Origin: Ceratotherium simum simum
Lineage: Eukaryota > Chordata > Mammalia > Perissodactyla > Rhinocerotidae
Direction: 5' to 3'
NCBI RefSeq assembly: GCF_000283155.1
Contig: NW_004454195.1
Coordinates: 10,438,466 to 10,502,465, forward strand
Length of the DNA: 64,000 nucleotides
Shown here piece after piece: positions 56,894-64,000 of this stretch. Every line of letters begins with the position of its first letter. The stretch's first letter is position 1. The position numbers and the translations under genes were made by a program. Under the pieces are notes generated by a model. The model saw only the letters and a program-made list of their open reading frames with translations, ran no database searches and had not been told where the DNA came from.

Positions 56894-57415
56894 TGTATTG
56901 GTCAGGGTTCTCCAGAGAAGCCGAACTAATAGGATATATGTGTATTACATAATATATACATATATGTATTACACATACATGTATTATACACACACACACG
57001 TCTTAGTGGTTCTGTTTATATATACATATGTGTGTATAGGCATATTAGAGAGCGAGAGAGATTTATATTAAGGAGTTGGCTAAGAAATTGTAGACGCTGA
57101 CAAGTCTGAAATCTGCAGAGCAGGCCAGCAGGCTGGAAACCCAGGGAAGAGCTGATGTTGCAGCTTGAGTCCCAAGTCAGTCTTGAGGCAGAATTCCCTT
57201 TTCCTCAGAGGACCTCAGTCTTTATTGTCTTAAGACCTTCAACTGATTTGATGAGGCCCACCCTCATTATGGAGAGTAATCCGCTTTACTCGGAGTCTAC
57301 CGTTAATGTTAATTGCATCTAAAAAGCACCTTCACAGCAGTATCTAGACTGGTGTCTGCCCAAATATCTGGGTACCGTTGCCTAGCTGAGTTGACATATG
57401 AAATTAACCATCACA
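56894..57415 (-). mobile_element. Solitary LTR (retroviral, MaLR/ERVL-like), inserted in a MIR
   Basis: Minus-strand element starting 'tgtgatggttaatttc' and ending at 56894 with '...tgaccaatac a'-type text. On the plus strand it reads 'ggtcagggttctccagagaa', 'gccgaactaataggatatat', an AT/CA-rich tract (56935-57000), 'gaggcccaccctcattatgg' and 'gttgacatatgaaattaacc'. It is bounded by G4-G5 on both sides (56890-56893, 57416-57420), compatible with a short duplication. No coding region is present. Confidence 0.75.
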
Positions 57416-57540
57416 GGGGGCTAATAAGATCTGCCTCATAAGGTTGATGTGAGGAGTAAATGAGCTGATTTATGTAAAGAGCTTAAACTTTCCTGGTGTA
57501 GGTAAGTTCTGGCTAAGTGTTATCTATCATTCTTCCCCAG
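57416..57540 (+). repeat. MIR SINE, second piece
   Basis: 'gatctgcctcataaggttga', 'tgtgaggagtaaatgagctg' and 'aagttctggctaagtgtt' continue the MIR left at 56893. Confidence 0.75.
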
Positions 57541-59545
57541 AAATGGACATGCTCTCTCTCGTTTTGGTTCGGACATGTCATTTCTGTCACTGGGTCTACG
57601 CTCCTGCTGCCAGCAGCTTTTGCTTCTCGTCCATTTACTTCTCCTTGTGGCTGCGGAAGCTTCCATGTGCCTCCTGTGTGGCCAATGTGTCTGGCAGGAG
57701 GTTGCTCTTTCCTGGTCCCCAGGATAAATTAGGATACTAGGCATTGCCGCTCATGGACGCCCTCCGTGAAGGTCCAAGAGGGTACACACTGTAGGAAGGG
57801 GCAGCTGAGGACAGCTGACTGAATCACAAGGCAAGAATTCCATCGAGAGAAACTCTGTTGTTGTTTATACTCGTGGCAAGAAGCAAACACATTGCTCTTT
57901 AATTTTCCTTGGCAGGGTCTGTGTGCTGTGTTGCTGCCAGCCCGTCTGCCGGGACCCTGTTGCTCCCCCACCTCCCTCAGCCTCAGGTGGATGGCCCCTC
58001 AGCAAATGCCTCTTCTGGAAAAATGAAAACACCGTAGCCCCTGTCGCCCGACTCCCTTTCGGTTCAAACCTCTGCTCTATCTCTTGCGCCCAGCTGCACC
58101 TGCGGTGGCCCTTCCCTACCTGACAAAGGGAGATACCTTTGGTAGTCAGGTGTGCATTTCAAACCGAATGCACGCTCCGTTTGGAAACAGGAGAATTTCC
58201 ATTTTGCTTTGGTTTCTGGGTGGGGGGTGGATTAAAACTGGGATAAATGCAAAAGATCCCGGAGGACAATGAGAAAGGAGAGCTCTGGGAGGAAGGAGCA
58301 GACAGGGAGTGGAGGTGGGTGATGGGAGGGGGCCGGGAGGCCCAGTGAAAGAATAAACTAAGCTTTCCTCTTAGAGTCTGATCCGTTTCTGAACCCTGAT
58401 GGGAAAGGTCATGAATTTTAAAATGTGTCTCTCCAGCCGACAGCTCCAGTCATAAAACCAACACTCTCTGAGGCTCTAGCTGCTGCGGGAGACCCGGGAC
58501 GGAGGGAGCCGGAGACAAGGCAGGGGGAGAGGGCCGCCCCTGTCAGGAAGTGGAGATGAGACGGAGGTTGAACAGGCTGTCCTGAGCAGGCTTCTGAGGT
58601 CGAGGCCTCCTTCCGGCCAGCCCGGGGAGGTTTCCACCAGGCCTGACACCAACAGATAACTTTCTGAGCTGGCCTCCTGGCACTGCTGGTTCCTTGTGTC
58701 ACTAGCCAGTCACATGGCCACCTGCTGCAGTCAGGGTTCCCCTGCTGAGAGGATGGGGGTGGGAGGTGGGGCTGGGTTGGGGCCCTTCTCACCAGGCCTC
58801 TGAGAGCTGTTCCAGAAGGGGAAGCCCGGTGCCTCCAAATGTCTCTGAGGAGGGTCAGAGTCTGCAGGTTACCAGTTGGGTTCTTGTGGGGGTTGCTGCC
58901 TGGCTGGGGAGGGATCTGAAGGTGGCTGCTGTCTTTTCGGGGCTGGAATAGGCGATGGTGACCATTTTCCTTGCAGCCCGGGGAGTATTGTCAGTGTTTC
59001 TTACTTTACGAAAAGAGCATGCTCTTGAGAAACAGAGTGTGTGTGTTTTAAAAAATGTAGTGTTATTTCTTAAGCAGAAGATATGCTCATTTTTTCAGAA
59101 AGAAGGCTGAGGAAGTGCAATCGTGGCTTATCTGTTTGTAAATTGAGAGTTGGGAATATCGGGTTTTCTGAAAGCAGGATAGTGGTAATGGAAACAAGAT
59201 TGCAGACATTTCCAGAGCCGCGAAGTGGCCGAGAGCAGTACCCAAGAACACAGCTCCTTAGCTAGATGGCTGAGCCCGGGAAACAGAGGCTGGCGGCCTT
59301 GGGAAGAGGGACACTGTGCACAGCCAATCCTGTAGAGACTCTGGGGGCTTTGGAGGCCCCAGGAGAGCCCCCACCTTTCTCGGCTCTGTGTCCTGCCTGG
59401 TCAGGAATAGGGAAACCCTACCCAGAGGCTGGAAGCGTGTGGGGGGGAATCGCATGTGTTTCAGCATTGGGACTCCTGGGTCTCTCAGTTTGGGGGCGGC
59501 TTTTTTTAGAGCGTGTGCTGGACAAAGTAGCCTCCCTCTCATTTA
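57541..59545. other. Gene-free unique DNA, GC-richer
   Basis: No gene supported. GC content rises at about 58480-58640, but CpGs are too sparse for an island. Many frames (57517-57744, 57923-58272, 58418-58951, 59258-59568) occur on both strands over the same bases and have no recognisable domain or exon context. Confidence 0.45.
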
Positions 59546-59547
59546 AG

Positions 59548-59938
59548 AAAAAAATGTTTTTATTGTGATAAAATGTACACAACATAAAATTTACCATTTT
59601 AACTGTATTTAAGTGTACAGTTATGTGGTATTAAGTGTACTCATATTGTTGTGAAACCATCACCACCATCCATCTCTAGAACTTTTTCATCTTCCCAAAC
59701 TGAAACTCTGTGCTCATGAAACACTAACTCTCCCTGCCCCCTTCCCCCCAGCCCCTGGCAACCACCATTCTACTTTCTGTCTCTGAGAATCTGGCTACTC
59801 TAGGTACCTCGTATAAGTGGAATCATACAGTATTTGTCTTTTTGTGCCTGGCTTATTTCACTTCACATAATCATCAAGGTTCATCTATGCTGTCCATGTC
59901 ATGTCTAAAGACAGAATTCTATGTCTTTATTTTATGAA
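59548..59938 (-). repeat. L1 3' end, antisense, first of two in tandem
   Basis: 'attgtgataaaatgtacaca', 'acataaaatttaccatttta', 'ttgttgtgaaaccatcacca', 'agcccctggcaaccaccatt', 'ataagtggaatcatacagta' and 'ttcatctatgctgtccatgt' are standard antisense L1M 3'-end text. Confidence 0.9.
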
Positions 59939-60225
59939 TTTTTTTATTGTAGTAAAATATATACAACATGATATTTATCATTTTAACCATTCACAAGTAT
60001 GCAATTCAGTGGCATTAAATACATTCACAATGTTGTGTAACCATCACCATTATCTATACTCAAAACTTTTCGTCATCTTCCACATAAACTCTGTGCCCAC
60101 TAAACATCAGCTCCCCGTGCCCCCAGCCCTTGGTGACCACTATTCTATTTCCTGTCTCCATGAATTTGCCCATTCTAGGTACCTCATATAAGTGGAATCA
60201 TTTAATATCTCCCTTATTTTTGGCA
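59939..60225 (-). repeat. L1 3' end, antisense, second of two in tandem
   Basis: The same L1 segment begins again: 'tttttattgtagtaaaatat', 'caattcagtggcattaaata', 'gttgtgtaaccatcaccatt', 'ttggtgaccactattctatt', 'ataagtggaatcatttaata'. Orientation is the same, but it differs enough from the first to be a separate old insertion. Confidence 0.9.
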
Positions 60226-60670
60226 CAGATTGTTTTAGAACATAGATTTGCAAAGACATCTGAAAGAGACAGAAGAGGAGCAGATCACAGGAGTAAAGAC
60301 ATGCACGTGGCTGTGTTGGTGACAGGTTCCTCAGAAGTAGGTGGAGACTGCAATGGAAAACCAGAAGAAAGAGTGTCATGAGGCTGCCTGGACAGGACCC
60401 CTGTGCCCCATCAAGGCAGGTGCTCTGTTGGGGACGGCCTGGTGGGGATGCCCAACTGTGGAGATGGTCGCAGCAACAGAGGGAGGCCTTGAGATTCTCA
60501 AGTCACAGCCCTTCCGCTGTTTTGATTACATTGACAGTGAGCAGCCTTCTGAAAATCTGACTCTCCACGGAGCCTGCCTGCAGGAGGGAAGACAGGAGAG
60601 GAGTAACACGGGTGTCTCTTTGGCTTGGCTCTTGTGCCTGTCTTGGCAACAAAGACGAGTGGTCAAGACG
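60226..60670. other. Gene-free unique DNA
   Basis: No gene supported. The 110-codon frame at 60341-60673 has no domain. Confidence 0.45.
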
Positions 60671-60674
60671 TGAA

Positions 60675-60915
60675 CGTAGGAGTCGTTCGTGCTTTTGAAG
60701 ACCAGCTCTTCCATTTACGATATGTGAGACCTAGAGCAAGTTCTTGTACTTCGGGAGGTTCAGTGTCCACTTGTGAAAAACAGGAATGAGAAGCATCCCC
60801 ATCTCACAGGGTTAGCGTGAGGAGTAAAGAAAAGAATACATAATACGGAAAAGTGTTCTGCTAAACACCTAACCCACAATAAGTGTTCAGTAATGATAGT
60901 GGTTGTAATATTAAT
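60675..60915 (+). repeat. MIR SINE
   Basis: 'gaagaccagctcttccattt', 'tatgtgagacctagagcaag', 'ccccatctcacagggttagc', 'gtgaggagtaaag' and 'acaataagtgttcagtaatg' match sense MIR. Confidence 0.8.
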
Positions 60916-62600
60916 TCATTTTCACGTTACATATCAGTTTCTTGTAAGTTTGGTTAGCATGACTCGCTATCCTTGAGTCCAAACAACTTTAAGACATTGA
61001 AATTGAGTTTGGGGGTGTGCACACTGGAGGGCCAGGCATTTCTGAGAATTTGCTGGGATGAATAACACCTCACGAATCTTGAGAAATCAGCAGTTTCTCT
61101 CCCTGTTGACGTCGCAGTCTCACCATTTTCTTTTCTAAGCATTGGTGGATGTAGAGAATTTGGAAATGTGAGCTCTTATGTGGGGAAGAAATATTGAACT
61201 GCAACCTTCTGAGTTGGTCATGCTGCAAGGATTGCTCAGTGCTAGATGGGAGACCTGGTAAAAAGATATAGACAGAACAATTTGAAATCGCACCCAGACA
61301 GGCAAGTTTACCTGTGGGGGGATCCACAGGAGAGATGTGGAGCGCCTCTGGTGAAGCCCTGCAGTTTGAGCACACGTGTCTGCCCAGGATGTCTTCCCTA
61401 TTGTCTTCAGGGGCTCTGCTCAAAGTGGCACTGGCTGCTGTTACAGTTGCCGGTGGCATCCAGGCAGTGGTCCTTGTGGTTGGAGGAGGAGTCTCCTTCC
61501 TCGAGGATGTGCTCCGCAGTGACTCAGATACACTCAGGTAGGGGCAGACTCAGGGCCATCACCCCCTTGACTCCTGGCCATTGCAGTGGAAGCCCACCTT
61601 CTAGTCCGATTTCCCCCAGCCTTACAGTGAATTCTTTCTCAAAAGACTCCTGGTCCCTTTTTGCCACCTCGCTCAGGTTATCCAAAGATTTTTATTAACA
61701 GTGTATCTCAAAGCCAAAGTATTGCGGTCTTGATCCCTTAGGTGCCCCCACTGCTCCTGTATGCATTCGCTCAGCCCCCAGGCTCCATTTAGCAATGGGT
61801 GTGTCGGGGCGGTTGGGGAGTGTCCATCTGCCCACAGAGCCCAGTTGGGTGGATTAATTAATGCTTATAGAGTACTTTGAAGGTTGGAGGGCTAATTATT
61901 TAGCCAGTACCCTCCCTTCTCCCAAGTCCCCTTGACGGCCTTTTGTCTCTTTCCCTTCTGGGACGACCTTTGAAGTGAATAGGAGAGAACGAATCAGGGG
62001 TCAGTTAATAGAGCTGGCCACTCCAGATGGCTGGACCAGAGGGCCCCGTCTGGAAGCTGCTCCACTGCAGGAGCTGAGGTTTTCTATGAGACCTACAGCA
62101 CCACATAGCTTTCTTTATGTCAGAGCTGGTCAAGGGTCCAGAAAACTGTGGCTTCCCAGAGTCCCAACTGGGCATGACAGACAGCAGGTCTTCATTTGCT
62201 AAGGTGGAGCCTGATGCCCTGTGTGTCCAGGGTTTGCTCCCAAGTTTGATGTGAAATCCTTTATCTAGTAATTCATTCTCTCCCTCTAATTACTCTTTTC
62301 CAGAGCATGACCCCATAGGAAGAACATGGTGGGTTCTGCTCCCATTCCTGGGTTATTACCAGGTGGGAGAGAACTAGTTCTAAGCTCTACTGTGGGAGCA
62401 GTGAGTTTAGGCTGCTGATTTTGAAATAAAACGTATTTTTCTATTATTTTAAAATTCCAAACTATGCATACTCTTTTAGTTGGGGAAACACAAGGATAAA
62501 ATAAATATTGTAGGTGGTGAGATTACACTTATATATTCCCTACCTGGGCCCAAGAACGGGTCTTTGATGCATCTATGTGCATATTGAAGGGAGAGAAAAT
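60916..62600. other. Gene-free unique DNA
   Basis: No gene supported. The 150-codon frame at 61246-61698 and its neighbours at 61070-61541 overlap on both strands without domains. Homeodomain-type cores cluster at 61852-61905 ('ggattaattaatgc', 'gctaattattta'). Confidence 0.45.
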
Positions 62601-62604
62601 CCTG

Positions 62605-62790
62605 AGTTACTTTAATTCATGAATTCATTCATCTATACCTACAATGTTTATTGAGGAGCTACTCTGGTTGTGGAGATGTTAGAGATACAAGGGGAGACAG
62701 CACCCAGTTCTAAAGGTGCGTCCAGTCTAGTAGGGAGAAAAGTGTGAGAACATATGAATACGGCAGAGTGATACTTGGAGTGATTGTTTT
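62605..62790 (-). repeat. L2 LINE 3' end, antisense
   Basis: 'aattcatgaattcattcatc', 'caatgtttattgaggagcta', 'gttagagatacaaggggaga' and 'gtgcgtccagtctagtaggg' match the antisense L2 3' end. Confidence 0.75.
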
Positions 62791-62794
62791 GTAT

Positions 62795-63485
62795 TTTGCT
62801 TTATTTTTGTGTTTCCTTAGATCAACAGGTGGGTGGCCCTTCGCCTGTCCTTGCCTCGGGATATTTTCAGGGCAGAAAACAGAAGCTGCTTGAAGTCAAA
62901 GGCTTTTGTAAAACTCCCAAGCTCTTTGAAGAAAGGATGCTAAGGGTCCCAAGGGTGGAGAGGAGAGAGAGGAGGCCTTTGAGGGCAGCAGGAGGAAAGA
63001 GAGATAACTCTGGGAGCAAGAGGCTGAGCGAGAGAGGGCTTTGAGGCTGATGAAAGAGGAGAGGGAGGGAGGCAGAGAGGAGACGAAATGTGGAAAGATC
63101 ACGAAGGTGTGAGTGTAGCAGCCCCAGAGAGGCCAGTGAGGCACAGGGGATCCCAGCCTCACCCCAAACTCCCCAAATATGACCCAGAGCAAGGAGCTGC
63201 TGGCTCTGGAGGTCCGTGTTGGTTGGGATGATGGGGGACTCTGGGGACCAGGAAGGGCTGACCAGTGAGTGGAGCGGGCTCCCCAGTGCTTTGGTGATAT
63301 AGGAGGCCTGGTCACTGCACAACCCTCTGGAGCAGGTGGGTCTGGTAATGACTGTGCTGGAATTTCTGCAGCCCCAGCAGGGTGGGAGCTCAGAGTGGGA
63401 CTGAGATGATTTAAAATAAACAGAACATATTCTGCACATTGGAACGGTAGACTCTGATACTAACCCATGACACACAATTATGATA
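62795..63485. other. Gene-free DNA with purine-rich tract
   Basis: A GA-rich tract at 62930-63090 makes long open frames on the opposite strand (62867-63475, 202 codons; 62896-63315, 139 codons). These products are Ser/Leu/Pro-rich and low in complexity, as expected from a CT-rich strand, and I do not accept them as genes. Confidence 0.5.
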
Positions 63486-63489
63486 CAAT

Positions 63490-63706
63490 AAAAAAAGGGA
63501 GGCTGGAGATACCTAGAGTAGTCAAATTCAGAGACAGAGAGTAGGATGGAGGTAGCCAGAGGCTGGGGGAGGGAGTGACTGGGGACTTGTTTGATGGATT
63601 CTGTTTCTGCTTTGCAAGATGAAGATTTCTGGAGATTGGTTACACAACAATGTGAATGTACTTAACACTGTTGAACTGTACACTAAAAAATGGTTAAGAT
63701 GAAGAT
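63490..63706 (+). repeat. L1 3' end, sense
   Basis: 'gatacctagagtagtcaaat', 'gtagccagaggctgggggag', 'gttacacaacaatgtgaatg' and 'gaactgtacactaaaaaatg' then 'gttaagatg' form the sense L1M 3' terminus. Confidence 0.9.
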
Positions 63707-64000
63707 GTCACCTCACACCTGTTACAGTGGCTGTTATTAAAAAAAGAAACAATAATTATTGGCGAGGATGTGGAGAAAAGAGAACCCTTGTACACCATTG
63801 ATGTGAATGTAAATTGGTACAGCCACCATGGAAAACAGTATGGAGTTTCCTCATAAAACTAAAAATAGAACTACCATATGATCCAGCAATCTCTCTTCTG
63901 GATACACACCCAAAGGAAATGAAATCAGTACTTCGAAGAGATATCTGTGCTCCCATGTTCATTGCAGCACTATTCACAATAGCCAAGATATGGAAACAAT
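63707..64000 (+). repeat. L1 body near the end of ORF2, sense, runs off the window
   Basis: 'cacctcacacctgttacagt', 'ggcgaggatgtggagaaaag', 'gtaaattggtacagccacca', 'gaactaccatatgatccagc' and 'cactattcacaatagccaag' are typical of L1 just upstream of its 3' UTR. It directly abuts the L1 3' end on its left, in the same orientation. Continuation lies outside the window. Confidence 0.9.

Noticed and set aside
58480..58640. Possible CpG island and promoter
   Set aside because: GC is raised, but only a handful of CpGs occur in 160 bases and the stretch is too short.
61195..61262. 5S rRNA-like phrase 'ctagatgggagacctgg'
   Set aside because: Only about 17 bases resemble 5S rRNA and the flanks do not align, so it is probably chance.
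61246..61698. 150-codon open frame
   Set aside because: No recognisable domain. It overlaps other frames on both strands and has no exon or promoter context.
62867..63475. 202-codon antisense open frame, the longest in the window
   Set aside because: It lies opposite a GA-rich tract, giving Ser/Leu/Pro-rich low-complexity text with no domain, and a second long frame overlaps it in another phase.

Overview
The window is vertebrate, and specifically placental-mammal, nuclear DNA. It is full of diverged mammalian interspersed repeats (MIR, L2, L1, MER20, MLT1-type LTRs). The diagnostic lineage marker is a tRNA-derived SINE whose head reads like 'ggccggcccCgtggcttagcggttaagtg' split over its promoter boxes and whose tail contains 'gatgttagctcagggctg'. 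This is the equine repetitive element (ERE) type, so the source is a perissodactyl, most simply an Equus species. Eight ERE copies and two copies of a second, longer (~400 bp) tRNA-derived SINE were found by reading.

No protein-coding gene, rRNA, functional tRNA or CpG island could be supported. All open frames are short, and many lie inside identifiable repeats. The window reads as a gene desert or the inside of a large intron. The only recognisable protein-coding ancestry apart from L1 is a dead hAT-type transposase at about 13.9-16.1 kb, broken by stops, frameshifts and three SINE insertions.

Layout: 0-9 kb is AT-rich unique DNA with MIRs, one long SINE and an antisense L1. 10.8-11.9 kb is a three-deep nest (MLT1-type LTR inside L1 inside MIR). 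13.1-16.4 kb is the hAT relic with five SINEs in or beside it. 17.4-18.5 kb is antisense L1 plus a long antisense L2. 20-23 kb holds MIR, L1 and L2 pieces. 26.0-27.4 kb is an old L1 3' untranslated region interrupted by MER20. 30-36 kb holds L1, L2, two MLT1-type LTRs and a tandem ERE pair at one target site. 37.0-39.4 kb has a MIR split by an L1, then another MIR and a second MER20. 41-45 kb holds two MLT1-type LTRs and an ERE inserted in an L2. 46.8-51.7 kb holds L2 pieces. 52.1-53.4 kb has an ERE, then a unique stretch with three MEF2-consensus sites, which is the best enhancer candidate. 55-57.5 kb is MIR-rich, with one MIR split by an LTR. 59.5-60.2 kb is two head-to-tail antisense L1 3' ends. 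63.5 kb to the end is two sense L1 segments, the second running off the window.

Nothing here amounts to a new multi-gene system. The value lies in the insertion stratigraphy, the SINE structure (one-unit versus two-unit ERE tails, serial insertion at one site), the hAT relic and a few motif-dense unique stretches that may be regulatory. Family names come from remembered consensus sequences and were not checked with a repeat-masking run. Repeat edges are usually good to within 10-30 bases, and better where target-site duplications are given.
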